Below are positions 1 to 11,250 of a DNA stretch of 64,000 nt, piece after piece. Position 1 is the stretch's first letter. Every line of letters begins with the position of its first letter. Source of the stretch: Hemileia vastatrix (lineage: Eukaryota > Basidiomycota > Pucciniomycetes > Pucciniales > Zaghouaniaceae); assembly GCA_030280995.1 (NCBI GenBank), contig JASXTE010000017.1:12447998-12511997 (forward strand). Direction: 5' to 3'. A program made the position numbers and the translations under genes. The notes under the pieces were generated by a model, which saw nothing but the letters and a program-made list of their open reading frames with translations, did no database searches and was not told the DNA's origin.

Positions 1-508
1 CCCTGTTCCAGGGCGGGCACCCAAGAAATGAAGGGTGGTCATCGAGGACAACGAGGAAGAGAGAGAGGTAGAGGTCAAAGTGGCGCCAAGGTTATTTTTA
101 GAGCCTGACCCCATCTTCGAGGTAAGTTTTAATTGTTTATTTTAAGGATGAAGTTACTGATGAGTTTTTGTTTTAGACATCGAATAACCTTGAAGAGCCG
201 ATTGGGGAGCCTGCGCCGATTATACCAACTGAGGCAAACCCTCCGGCCACGGAAGTAGTTGAAGAGCCCAAAGACACCCTGGACTAGGTGTGGTCGAAGA
301 AACCTTGTCAAGGTCGACGAGTAAGGTTCGCGGAAGAACTATGTGGGGAGGTCGACACAATTATCGACGTGGCAGAGGAGCTCTTGGAGATGGGAGAGGT
401 GGTTCCGGTAGGAGAGGAGGAGGTATTTGAGAAATGCAGGAAGGAGATAAGGGTAGTTTTGGAGAAAATGAAAAGATTGGTTCGAGAGAAATTAAAAGAA
501 AAGATTTG
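1..508 (+). pseudogene. Decayed copy of the retrotransposon's antisense cysteine-cluster gene (3' part)
   Basis: Partial homologue of the 299-aa gene at 29093-30065, in the same place relative to pol and also antisense to it. The 5' part with the cysteine cluster is outside the window. Exon 1 remnant runs to 121; the intron (122-176, 55 nt) keeps GTAAGT, a CTGAT branch-like site and TTTTAG; exon 2 runs 177-508. Broken by TGA at 29-31, where copy B has CGA, and by a TAG near 286, where B has CAG. Relative to B it lacks 15 nt (five codons, reading AASFN in B), an in-frame length difference. The acidic patches, the RVRF motif and the basic C-terminal helix are still recognisable. Confidence 0.8.
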
Positions 509-1452
509 AAATGAAAAGGAGATGTAAAGAAGTATAAAAAAAAATTGTATTTTAGTTTTATTTTATTTTATTTTATTTTATTTTTTTATTGTAGGTGAAT
601 ATTATTAATTTTATAAGATTTGGGAGAGAGAGAGAAAGAAAAAAGAAGTTTAAAATAAAAAAAATTTAGAATTTGAAAGAAGAAATTTAAAGAAAGAAAA
701 AGGTTGTTTAATTGAAGGAAGTTTTAATGTTTTAAAAGGAAAATTTTATGTGAAAAAAAAGAGAGAAAAGGAAATGGTTTTGTGATTGAGATGAGTTTGT
801 TAAATTGAGGATTTTAAAAAATTTTTTTTTTTTTTTTTTTTTTTAAGAAATTTTAGTTGAAAAAAGAGGAAGAAGAAAGAAAAGAAAAAAAACAGAATTT
901 AGAATTTAAGAGAATTTGAAAAGAAGAATTATTTGTTTCGAAGAATTATTATAGGGAGATTTAGAGGTTGAAGTTAAGTTCGAGGAAATGGTCGTGTTGT
1001 ACAAGATTTAATGATTCAAAGGAAAGAAAGTTTTTTTTAAAGAGAGAATAAATTTTTTGGAAGAGAAATTTTTTGAAGAGAATTTTAAATTTAAGAAAAG
1101 AATGTATTTAAAGAATTGAAAAAGAAAAGAAAGAAAATATTTAGAGAGATTTAAGAGTTTTTTTTATTATTATTATTTATGTTTATTCTATTTATTTTAT
1201 TTTATTTTATTTTATTATTTATATTTATATTATTTTATTTTATTTTATTTTATTTTATTTATATTTATTTTATTTTATTTTATTTTAATTTTGATTTTAT
1301 TTTTAGTTGGTTTTGGAGGAAATTTTATAGAAGGAGAAGAAAGAAAAAAGAAGAGAGAAAAAAGAAAACAAGGCTAAGAAATTTAAGAGTTGTTTTTAGA
1401 TTTTAAAGAAAGAAAGAAAAAGAAAAGAAAATTTTTGAAATAAAGAAATTTT
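509..1452. other. AT-rich spacer of copy A with (TTTTA)n runs
   Basis: Noncoding stretch between the ends of pol and the antisense gene. It has purine/pyrimidine strand asymmetry and pentanucleotide TTTTA runs near 549-585 and 1190-1290. The short frame across the second run only reflects that repeat. It corresponds to 28172-29092 in copy B. Confidence 0.7.
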
Positions 1453-4400
1453 TTAAGGTTTTGGTTTTAAAGGATATTTCAAATGAAAAGATTTTAGGAG
1501 TTCAGGAGCGTTAGAAACATTGATGGCTGGTTCCCAGGATGTTTTGTCTGAGTCATTGAGGAAGCCTTCCCATTCCACAAGGTATTGAAGTTTCCCCTTG
1601 CGTATTCTTGAATCAAGGATACGACTTACTTCCCACTCTAGATGATCTTCTACATCGACCGGTTCCGGAGGGGGTTGGTTCTTGCCCGGGTATATTTCTC
1701 AAGCCAGTTCCAGGAGAGATACATGGAAAACAGGGTGAATCGCCTGCCATTTAGGAGGTAACTTGAGTTGAAATGCAGTTTTAGAGACTTCAGAGTCGAT
1801 TTCGAATGGTCCCAAGCGCTTTTCAGCCAGTTTCTTTGATGGTCTTGTTGTTCGAATGTTTCGTGCGTCGAGCCATACTTTGTCGCCTGGTTTAAAGGAA
1901 GGAGCAGATTGTCGATGTTTGTCGGCCTGTTCCTTGTATCTTCAAATCGCTGATTCCAAATTTGTTTTAAGTTCTTCTTGGAGTCATGATATAGTTCGAA
2001 GATAATGTTCCGCAGGATGATTAGTTCCTACATGGATTGAGTTGAATCGAGGATGTCGTCCATAAATGGTTTCGAAGGGAGATTGTCGTGTCGAAGAATG
2101 AGTCGAGTTATTATAAGCAAATTCGGCCAATGGTAACCATGTGGTCCAATCGTCTTGTTGGTAACTGACATACATTCGAAGATATTGTTCGAGGATTTGG
2201 TTAACTCTTTCTGTTTGACCATTGGTTTCAGGGTGATAGGCCGTGGAGAGATTCCTTGTGATATTGAGTTGTCGACACAGTTGGGTCCAGAATGTGGATA
2301 CAAACAATGAGCCTCTATCTGAAATAATATCATTTGGTAAGCCGTGTTTAGAAAATACATATTCTAGAAACAATTTTGACAAATCTTCTGCTGTAGCAGT
2401 AGTAGTGGTTTTAATAAAAATAGACATTTTTGAAAATCTATCTACTATTACTAATATAGCATCAAAATCATTAGAAATAGGAAGTTGAGAAATGAAATCC
2501 ATCGATAAAGATTCCCAAAGTTTAGAGGGAATAGGAAGTGGTTGAAGCAACCCATGCTTCCGGTGACGGGGAGCCTTATTCCTATTACATTCGTAACAAG
2601 ATTTTATATAGGGCTTGATTTCCCTGGTCATACCTGGCCAGAAGAAATCCCTCGCTATTAACTGGTAGGTTTTATCAACCCCAAAATGACCGGCTAATGG
2701 AGAATCATGTTGACTGTTGAAAATCCATAATTTTATCTCATTGTTGTCGGGTATGACTACTCTACCTTCGAAGACTAATAGACCTGATTCAATACTAAAT
2801 CTTTTGGCCCCTTGCTTCGAGAGTATTTTGTCTTTTAACCCTAAACTATAATCGTCCTTCGACTGAGCTTCGAGGATGTTGGATAGTGGATTTCGAAAAG
2901 ATTGAATTGTCATCAAATTAAGTTGATGAGTCGTTAACATTGATTTGTTGAAGATTGATTGCACATTTGCTGGGTTCTTGTCAGCAAATGCATCCCCCCG
3001 CTGTGGGTAAACGTCGTCCCGACATGACAAGATATCTGGGACAATGCAGTTTTTTCCTGGGCAATAGGAAATAGAGAAAGAAAATTCAGACAAAAATTCA
3101 GCCCACCTGGCTTGACGCCTGGTTAACACTTTAGAAGACATGAAGTATTTCAAAGCATTATGATCTTTTAAGATTTGAAAAGGACTATCTAGGCTGAGAA
3201 GAAAAGAACACCATTTTTTAAGACAATGGATAATAGCTAAAAGCTCTTTGTCATGAATTTCATAATTTAATTCTGCGGCTATGAGTTTGTGTGACTCAAA
3301 AGCAAAGGATGAAACAAATTTGTTTCAGGATTTAATTGGGAGATGACCCCTGTAATAGCATAATCGCTCGCGTCCGTCTCAACTATTGTCGAGGCAGAAG
3401 GATCAAAATGTCAAAGAATTGGGGCTGTGGTGAACACCGTTTTTAGTGCTTCGAATTCCTTTCGTGCTGTAGAAGTAAAAACAAAAGGAATGTCTTTTCT
3501 AATAAGAGAAGTAAGATTGGAAATAGTTTTAGAGTAATCTTTAATAAATCTTCTATAGAAGTTTGCAAAACCCAAAAAGCCTTGGAGTGATTTAATGTTT
3601 TTGGGCTCAGGACATTCCATGATTTTCTGGACTTTTTTGTCATCCATGACTAAACCGTCAGTGGACAACGTAAAGCCCAAAAAATCAATTGATTTGAGGT
3701 GGAATTGGCATTTATTATGCTTGGCGTAGAGACCATGATCTCAAAGATGATTTAGGACTTGTCGAACATGATGAATATGTTCATCTAGTGTTTTCGAGAA
3801 TATTAAAATATCATCTAAATAGACAACTACAAATTGTTCAACAACATCTTGAAAGATATCATTAACAAAATTTTGAAAAGTTGAAGGTGCGTTACATAAT
3901 CCAAAAGGCATAACTAAATATTCAAAACTACCAAATCTAGTGCGCATTGCAGTCAGTGGTTCATGACCTTCCGCAATGCGAATCAGATTGTAAGCGCCTC
4001 TAAGATCAATTTTAGAAAAGAAATTAGCACCATTGAAAAGGGTAAGAAGTAATGACATAGGAGGAACAGGATATGCATTCTTCTTCGTGACTGTGTTGAG
4101 CTTTCTATAGTCAACACACAACCTAAGACTACCGTCCTTCTTTTTTACAAAGAGGACAGGGGAGCCGGTTGGAGATTTACTGGCTCTGATGAAACCTTTG
4201 GCTACATTCTCTGCAATGTAGTCTTGAAGAACTTGAGATTCATCCTTCGATAAAGAATAGACAGGACCTGCCGGAGGTACTGGGCCTATTACCTCTATTT
4301 GATGATTGTAGGGTCGATGAGGTGGTAACTTATCGGTCTTACGGATTGAGAAAACATCGAGGAAATCATGGTAGATTTCAGGTAGAGATGATTTAATGGC

Positions 4401-5108
4401 TTCAACGTTGATTTGGTTGTCCTCATCATCTTCGAGAGAATCTGTTGAGGGGATACCTGTATTGAGAGAGCAGAATTCGATTACTTAGAGGCAATTTAAA
4501 TCCTCTTCGAGTGAAGTCATCGAGATAGAAGGGTTAGCCAATTGCTCATTTAAAGAAGGATCAGATGCTTGCAAGTCATCTGGCAGAGACTTGTCCTCTA
4601 GCAGGACGTTGTCAGGCGTGTTGTTTAACTCCCTATTGACCTGCATTGAAGAATCAGAAATATACTTAGAGCGTGGGGTGATCAATCCCCTAGTCCAATC
4701 AATTTTGGGATTCCAATGTGTTAAAAAGTCATGGCCAAGAATGGTATCTTCCATCCTTGGGGTGTCCAAGACTGATAATTCCCACTCGAAGGGGGGAAAG
4801 TTCAGAAAGTTGAAAACCCATAAAACTTTCTTACTTACCCAATATTTGGGTTCCTCTGATTCGACCAAATAGATTGGAGTTTGATCAATATCTGTAAATG
4901 TTAGTTGAAGCTTCTCGGAAAAAGATAAACTAACAAAAGAAATTGAAGCTCCAGAGTCTATAAGACAACTGAAGGGGATATCCTCCTTAAAAAGAATGAA
5001 TCTCAAGCGGTTTAAGGCAACTCCACTCCTTAAGACATGGAGGTTCTGTGCACTGGGAGAGATAAGATAGTTTGCTTTGCACACAAGTAAACTATCTACT
5101 AGTTTTTT
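1453..5108 (-). pseudogene. pol: Ty3/gypsy Pol polyprotein, copy A (PR-RT-RH-IN-chromodomain), broken
   Basis: Read on the minus strand from the slippery site. The aspartic protease (about 4485-5084) keeps the catalytic D-S-G. Reverse transcriptase shows VDYRKLN, the FGLCNAPSTFQ block and YLDDILIFS (4121-3741). RNase H follows, then integrase (3153-1984) with an HHCC zinc finger, first Asp in SMDFI, second in SDRGS and Glu in NGQTERVNQ, and finally a chromodomain ending at 1453. RT keeps the correct frame at [12 protein letters not shown], where copy B has lost one base. Several stops interrupt it. Some are shared with copy B (TAA between PR and RT, TGA after integrase, TGA before the chromodomain) and some are private, e.g. 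TGA after HYLRTIS, where B has CGA. Confidence 0.93.
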
Positions 5109-6286
5109 GACTTCGAACTAGTACCTTCTCTTTCCTTCAACTTTACACAGTCTTCCAACTTGTGCTTACCCCCACAATACATACATAATCCATTATCTGC
5201 TCGTCTCTTCCTCTCAGCTTCTTTAAGTTCCCCTTTAGGATCCAGTACTTTGCTGATATCGCCTGGGGTCGAGCCTTTTGGTCAAGGTTTATCCTTTCCC
5301 TTATTGGGTTTGGATTGAGTCAAGGAGGATTATTTTGGTCGTGGGTGTGAAGAAGGTCCTGATTTAAAATTTAGGCCTTGAGATTTGTTGGCATATTGAC
5401 GATGTTGAAGTCGTCCTTGATAAACGCCATCAAGTTCGAGGGTTCGATCCATTAAATCCGTTAAAGTAGTCATCTTCTGACCGTGAAGATTTAATTGATC
5501 TAGAATCCTCAAAGGAAGTACTTTCTTGAAATGATACTTAAGGGCAGCATCATTCCAACCGACTCGAGTTTGAAGTGCTCTGAAGTTCGAGATATATTCA
5601 GAGGCTTTACCATTATCACTCATGCAAAGAAAATCAAGTTCAATTTCCGCGTTGTCCCTTTCATTAGGATCCCCAAACAACTTAAAAAGTTGGTCTTCGA
5701 ACTTTTCCCAATTATTGATAAGTAAGTGGGTGTCTGTCAAAGAAAGCATGAGTAGATAAGGTTCGAACCTTCTTGCTGCTTTTCCGGCTAGGAATGAAGA
5801 AGCGTAAACAACCTTTGATCGGTCGCTGTTAAAGGTTTGAGGGTTCTTATGGAACAGTAGCTTGCAGGTTTACAAGAAGGGTCGCAATCTGTCGGGGTGA
5901 TCTCCGTCGAATTTTTCAGGAGATTTCATAGAAGGAGTTTTGAACTTAGATCCCTCTGAAGACGTTGGATTTGAAAGGGTTTTCATGAAAAGTCTCATGA
6001 AATCTTCCAGAGAGTTAGATGGTCCAGGTTCTGAGGATTGGCCAGAAGGGTGATTGGCAGGGGCGGATGGTGCCTCGTGCATTGTATCCTCTCCTTCTTC
6101 TTCATCACTAGAATCCTCAAAATCTTGTGGGATGTCTTCTACAGATTGAACTGAATGTTGCCTCTCCCTAAGGTCGAGTGGTTCGAAAGTGTGAGTGCGG
6201 GAAACAGACCTTGTGGCTGTTGGCCTGCCTCTAGCGCAAGCTCTAGTAGTAGCACCCGTAGGAGGAGTGCGTTGAACAGGTGCCAT
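5099..6286 (-). pseudogene. gag: Ty3/gypsy Gag, copy A, broken
   Basis: Structural (capsid/nucleocapsid) protein frame of 1188 bp, the same length as in copy B. It starts MAPVQRTPP at 6286 and has an acidic Ser/Glu-rich N-terminal region. The capsid-type core (RPFL to about 5330) includes the KSPEKFDGDHPDRLRPF block and a C-terminal helix-rich segment. A CCHC knuckle (CMYCGGKH...C) lies near 5180. Stops: TAA after RPFL, where B has CAA; TAA after the PRPK segment; and the TGA before PKGSTPG that is also in copy B. Nonfunctional as it stands unless read through. Confidence 0.92.
5102..5108 (-). promoter_or_regulatory. -1 frameshift slippery heptamer, copy A
   Basis: On the minus strand the sequence is A AAA AAC, in phase with gag, followed directly by TAG TAG. 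A -1 shift enters the protease frame. The site is identical to 24516-24522 in copy B. Confidence 0.8.
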
Positions 6287-6357
6287 TTAAAATTTTAGAA
6301 ACACCTAAAAGGACGTAGTAGTGCAAAGAATGAGAACTACGGAGAATTAAATTATAC

Positions 6358-7131
6358 TGTCACCGGACGACCTACGCACAAGGTGGAGGATGTTCCTGAA
6401 AGTGAGATGAGGGATTTAGAAACTTCTTTGAAGCACAGAGGAATGATTCGAGGAAATGATTTGAAGGTTACTCGAAGTAATAGCTACAGGTTGGAGGTTC
6501 ATTTGAGAAGAATTATAGACTAGTTTCAAAGGTAATAGTAATTCTTAAAATCTCACAAAGGGTTGGAAACTCAATAATCAAAGATTTAGGATTTAGAAAT
6601 GAATATTGAGAAAATAAAAGAAAGATACAATAACAATGATTTTAACTTTAAAGATTTACCACTATTAATGTAAATACGATTTTATAATTTAATTCTAAGG
6701 AATATTGAACCAAATACCCAACCCCTTTTATATCCTTTGTTCCTCCTCGCATTGACCTCCCTTCCATCGCACCATTCCCATTCCATTGACCATTACTAAC
6801 ATACACTTAGACCCTCTTCGCTAAATATCCGTCCATGCTCAATTTACCCCTTTTTAATTAATTAACAAGACTTTAATGAAAACTACTACTGTACTATTTC
6901 ATTGAACCTAGCGCTGTGCGTCGCTTATTGAAAAAGGACTAAGGTACCCTATTGGGAGATTGACTAATTTAGATTTAGAGTTTTAGGCTAGCGCAGTTAA
7001 ATAGTAAGTACACAAAGGAAAATCGCAGTTGCTATGGAGAATTGCTTCCTGCGCTTTGAGTATAGATTTAGGACTCAATATTATTGATTTAATGAGCTGA
7101 TTTCGCCTCGAGTGTCACGTGGCGCATGACA
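6358..7131 (-). repeat. 5' LTR of Ty3 copy A
   Basis: 774-bp long terminal repeat, TG...CA on the minus strand, homologous to the 778-bp LTRs of copy B. A TATA-like TATAAAAGG lies near 6722-6731 (minus), upstream of gag, so this end acts as the element's promoter. Confidence 0.93.
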
Positions 7132-7553
7132 CACGCCTGAATGGGGTATTTTATGCCCCCCACCACTTCTCCACCTCAATTGCCTCTAAAACCCAGCCAG
7201 ACAGCTTTCCTACCTTCCTTGGGGTACCTTTCCCTCCCCCACCTCCTCTTGCCTCCACCTCCACATCCACCCCCTCTTGCCAGAACCACCAACTCCACCT
7301 CTGCTTGTCACCATTACCACCACCACCACCTCCACCTCCTCTTGCCACCATCACCACCACCTCCCCTCCCCCACTTCACCACTGCCCCACCTGCACCTCT
7401 CCCCCTTCTCTTGCCTTGAAAACCTCATCCAGGAAGCTTTTCTACCTATAAGGGGTACATTTAACCTCTCCCACCTCACCTCCACCTATCCACATCCACT
7501 TGCCTTGGAAACCCCAGCCAGGCAGCAAAGCTGCCTAGCTGGGGTACATTTAC
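7132..7553. repeat. CT-rich low-complexity DNA (CCACCT-type repeats)
   Basis: Strongly pyrimidine-rich on the plus strand, with short irregular repeats of CCACCTCC type and a recurring GGGGTAC(A/C)TTTAACCTC-like phrase. Overlapping frames of about 90-110 residues (Pro/Ser/His-rich plus, Gly-rich minus) exist in several phases, as expected of a repeat without stops. I see no domain or start context that would make any of them a gene. The same DNA resumes after the solo LTR at 8351. Confidence 0.65.
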
Positions 7554-8350
7554 TGTCAGCCAAGCTGCTAGACTTACCCAGTAAAATAATTGATTATTTA
7601 CTGGGATGAAGCCACCCTTTTTTTTTATTATTATTATTATTAATTATAATATATTTACTTTAAATTTACCTGTAATAAATTAACTAATTACAAAAAAAGT
7701 AAAATTAGTAAATCATTAAAATTAATATTAATTGTCCCTTATATTTTTATTTCTTATCACCGTGCTCAATGACAGGTTAAGAGAAATAAAAATTAATATT
7801 AAAACAAAAAAATTTAATATTAAACATAAAAATAAATCTATACAAGAATTTCAAATTACTTATTTAAAATGACACTTACAGTAATTTTTAAATAAATCAA
7901 TTTATTTCTGAGATATACAGTAAATACACATTTTAAATACCTTCTTTCTAGAAAAATCTTATTATTTGAAAATATTCTTCTGGAATATTCTTTTTCTTCT
8001 CTCATACTCCTGTATATAGGATTTTTTACCTCCAGGCTTTGTCTCTCTTTTTCTTATATAAGGCCTCCCTTTTCTGGTTGTTTTGATCATCCTTTTACTT
8101 GCTTATTATTTTATTAAACCATTTATTAAATCAAATATTTTTTAATATTTTTTATTGTTTTAGTACTTACAACATTGTAACTCTAAATTCTAAATTATTA
8201 TTATAATTATAACACTTTTAGCTCTTTTATTTGAGTAACTAAACTAAAAGATAAATTCATACATACCTTGACCTTGAGATCTTCAAATCCACCTATAACC
8301 ACCATTGGAACTCCATTAAAAATCTTCTAGACCATCAGGACCCTTTGACA
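7554..8350 (+). repeat. Solo LTR, family TGTCAGCC (plus orientation)
   Basis: 797 bp, starts TGTCAGCC and ends TTTGACA. Flanks are TTTAC and TTTAA (one mismatch). It continues the interrupted CT-rich phrase seen intact at about 7450. The first 240 bp are homologous to the minus strand of 14486-15285. A TATATAAGGCC box sits near 8055. There are no internal genes beside it, so it is a recombination remnant. Confidence 0.82.
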
Positions 8351-9608
8351 TTTAACCTCCCCTACCTCCACCTTATATGTTGTTTTTGTTTGTAGAGGAT
8401 TTATGAATAAGAGCATGCACTTTTTTTTATGTCTCAATAGCACAAAAATTGTGCCAGAATGTACATACTGATTATTAAATTTAATTATATATATATATTT
8501 TTTTTGGAGAAGTTTTTTAATTTCAGATAAGATAAAAAATTGACTCAAAAAAGGCACTAAAAAATTTATCAAAAATACCAAAGGTTTCAAATCAATATTC
8601 CCATCCATGCACTATGAGTGGAGTTAGTCATTTCTCTCCTGAATACATTTTCACAGATTAAACTACTTCAAGTCAATTTATCATTTATTAATTTGTTTTT
8701 GCTTTGTTTTATAGTTTTTTCTGCATATGGTGGATCTATATCAAACTATTCAGAATGGTCAGTCTATTTTTATTGAATATTTTCAGATGAAAGTGGTGTA
8801 TTCAACTTTTTTCATTTATTTTAGTGGGCCTACCTGGGATCATGAGATATCATTTCTGTTGATAGTAAGAATAGGTAAAAAATTTTTGCATAAGAAACAA
8901 AATAATTATTCTGTCTTCTCTCTTGTACTAATAAATTTAAAAAAACGTAAGGTAGATCAAAAAAGCATGGGGATTTGTAAAGTAATCAAATATTTTTTAT
9001 TATTTCATAAATTTTTAATAAATAAATCTGATATTTCAATTTACTAAACCAAACTACTGATCCAAACACTTTGTGTTGTATAAAAGGTAATCATGATAAC
9101 ATTAATTTTTTTCATGGGGTTCATCTTGCCTATACCTGTGGAAAGTCCCAAACTTAGTTTCTAGACTTGCTCCACATTTTAACTTGAGGAATTGTCATTA
9201 CTTTAAAACTAGTAAATTTGAGATATCTTATTTATTTATTAATTAATTTATGGAATTATATTAAATTTTGGTGATTTTCACCCCTTACTTCAATAAAATG
9301 AGGATGAAGGTACTGCCAAATTTTTAAAACAGGCATAGAGTTTTGTATACTTAGCTGTATTTAGAAAAGTAAATTTAATGATTTGAATGTAAAGAAGAAA
9401 AAATGTATGAGTTTTTCAAATTTTTGCAAAAAAAAATAATCTAGAATCAAGACTTTAAAAAGTCAGCACATATGAAATTATCAACAAAAAGAAATAAAAA
9501 AAATTAATTTAATCAAAAAAGCAAATAATAAATTATATAAGTCAAGTAATTTTTTAATGTCCTCATAAGATTGGCCATTTCTTATTCATTCTGTAATGAA
9601 TTCTTTTT
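8351..9608. other. No gene recognised
   Basis: AT-rich DNA following the solo LTR. A 106-codon frame at 8727-9047 has no recognisable domain, and its composition follows the AT background. I see nothing I can assign here. Confidence 0.5.
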
Positions 9609-10890
9609 TTAAAACCCTTCTTCTTTTTCCAATTCACAACTGGCCATTTCTCTTTGAAACTCACAGTCTTTTTTTTCCTCAAAGTAATGGCAAGCTATTT
9701 CCATCTCTTCTGCCTCAATTTTAGCCTTTTCAAAATTTGATTGAAGAAAAAAATATTTTTCCTCCAAATCTAAGGACCATTCATCTTTCATGAGCATATG
9801 ATCAAACTTCATCTTCTCAAAGTCAAAAGAATTTTTTGCAATAGAGGATTTTACTGAGAAAATAGAATAGAAAAAAATAAATATGTTATTGAAGAAGATA
9901 AATAGTGAATGAATCTTACTTATATCTTTTTTCTCAAAATAATTGTCAAGGGAGGATAAAGAGGTAGTTGAAGTATTACCACATTTTAATAGATGGTTCA
10001 AGTTCATTGAAGTTGAAGCCTGATACTTTAGTTTAGATTTTGAGCTAGAGGCTTCAGGAAGTTCATCTAAAGCAGCTTGTAAAACAGGATTGTCATTTCT
10101 GGAATTGCTATTCTTTTTAGAAATTTGAGTTTGATTAGGAGAAGACTAGAAAAGAAAGAATGAGAAATTTAGCTAAGAATTGAAGAAAAAAGAGAAAGTA
10201 AAAATACATTAAAATTTTGGGGCTCTGACGACTCAGATCTACTCCAAAATAATTGTTCTTATTGATAGTAGGGATCATCTTCAGGTGAAATATGGTTAGA
10301 AGCTGGAGAGGATTGATGTCCTTGAGTTTCAGGTGTGTTGGGAGGATTATTGGCATGTTGAGATTCAGAGGAAATATCCTTAGTAGTATTGTGTATAAAC
10401 CAAGGGTTTACATCAACTCAGGAACCAAAAAGATTATTCATTTCCTCATAGAAAGTACATATGACTTTGAGATTTTCAGAAACAGTAGTAATTCCAATCT
10501 CCAAATCATCATCATAAATACCAAAGCCAGTGGAAGTGGAATAAAGGTGAGATTTTTTATATTTTGATTGATAAATTTTGAACCTTTCCTTCATCTGCTT
10601 AGGATTGATGTTGATTCTTCCTTTTGTTTTCTTTTTTACTTCATTTGCCACTAACAAGAAGACATTGAACTTTGATGAGGGTGGACGTCCAATTCAAGTG
10701 TACTTCTCACATCCAAAACACGCATCATAATTTGATTTAATTTTGAGGAATTTTATGATGATGAAATAATCTTCCTTTTTTAGCTGTCCAGACTTTGATT
10801 TCTCCAGTGAGGGGCTTGCATTATGGGAAGACCTTTGTGATGTAGTATTTTTTTAGTTACCTTTTGAGTGTTAGACTTTCTGGGAGGCAT
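9609..10890 (-). pseudogene. Harbinger-associated SANT/Myb-like DNA-binding protein, broken
   Basis: Second protein of PIF/Harbinger elements, which helps the transposase enter the nucleus and bind ends (family knowledge). It begins MPPRKSNTQK at 10890. The trihelix/SANT-like core follows (about 10820-10418): a YDACFG motif, an IGRPP motif, and the block FKIYQSKYKKSHLYSTSTGFGI with a GITT...L..IC..YE.M..LFG continuation. That continuation is typical of the rust versions of this protein. The C-terminal part (9609-9840) is a charged Glu/Lys coiled coil. It is broken by TGA before IGRPP (TTGA context) and by frame changes that may be introns or decay. Confidence 0.65.
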
Positions 10891-11250
10891 TATGAAACTT
10901 GTATGTTATGAGAAAAGAGGTTTACATGCTGAAAATATAAAAAATGAAGGAAAAAAACATGCCTGGTTAACATGTTGCAATAATATGTTTCAAATCTCAG
11001 TGAGGAGTGTGTGCTGAGGATTGATAAGGGGATGGAGGTCAGGGCATCACATGTGACAGAGATGGGGTGGGAAAGAAAGGGATGATGTGGCCAACATGTG
11101 GTTTTGAAAAAAATTGGGAAAAAAGTGCTGATTTGAAGTCACAACTGACACCCATTTTTGAAATAAGTAACTTTTTTGCAAAATTTCGTGCTGATTTGCT
11201 TTGAAATCTGCACTTACGTTAAGTGCTGATTTTTCAGAACTGACACCCCC
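9609..11250 (-). mobile_element. PIF/Harbinger-like element remnant, SANT/Myb end
   Basis: The right end is GACACCCCC at 11250, i.e. an inverted end reading GGGGGTGTCAG on the minus strand, followed by TATTG. Its 280 bp of subterminal DNA recurs in inverted orientation at 13399-13700. The element's SANT/Myb-like gene starts about 360 bp inside. I cannot find a left inverted end, so it is truncated or interrupted, and the left limit given is only the end of the gene remnant. Confidence 0.6.

Larger units (their letters stand above)
1..7131 (-). mobile_element. Ty3/gypsy chromovirus copy A, cut by window start
   Basis: Minus-strand LTR retrotransposon, read from its 5' LTR (right end, 6358-7131) through gag, pol with chromodomain, an AT-rich spacer and an accessory gene on the opposite strand. 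The 3' LTR lies outside the window. It is closely related, part by part, to copy B at 22489-30932: gag is the same length (1188 bp) and the slippery heptamer is identical. It is more decayed than B, with extra stops in gag, integrase and the accessory gene. The right flank after the LTR is CACGC; the matching left duplication cannot be checked here. Confidence 0.95.

Noticed and set aside
1179..1406. 75-codon Phe/Ile/Leu-rich frame
   Set aside because: Translation of a (TTTTA)n simple repeat in the retrotransposon spacer.
2028..2488. 110- and 81-codon frames overlapping integrase (also 27136-27596)
   Set aside because: They lie in other frames of the integrase region with DDE motifs and have no independent signature.
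4591..4872. 93-codon frame opposite the protease (also at 24752-25033)
   Set aside because: A shadow of the conserved protease coding strand; similarity between the two copies follows from the protease itself.
7119..7609. Proline/histidine/serine-rich frames of 90-110 codons in the CT-rich region
   Set aside because: Three overlapping frames are open at once because the repeat has no stops; there is no domain, and an LTR interrupts the tract.
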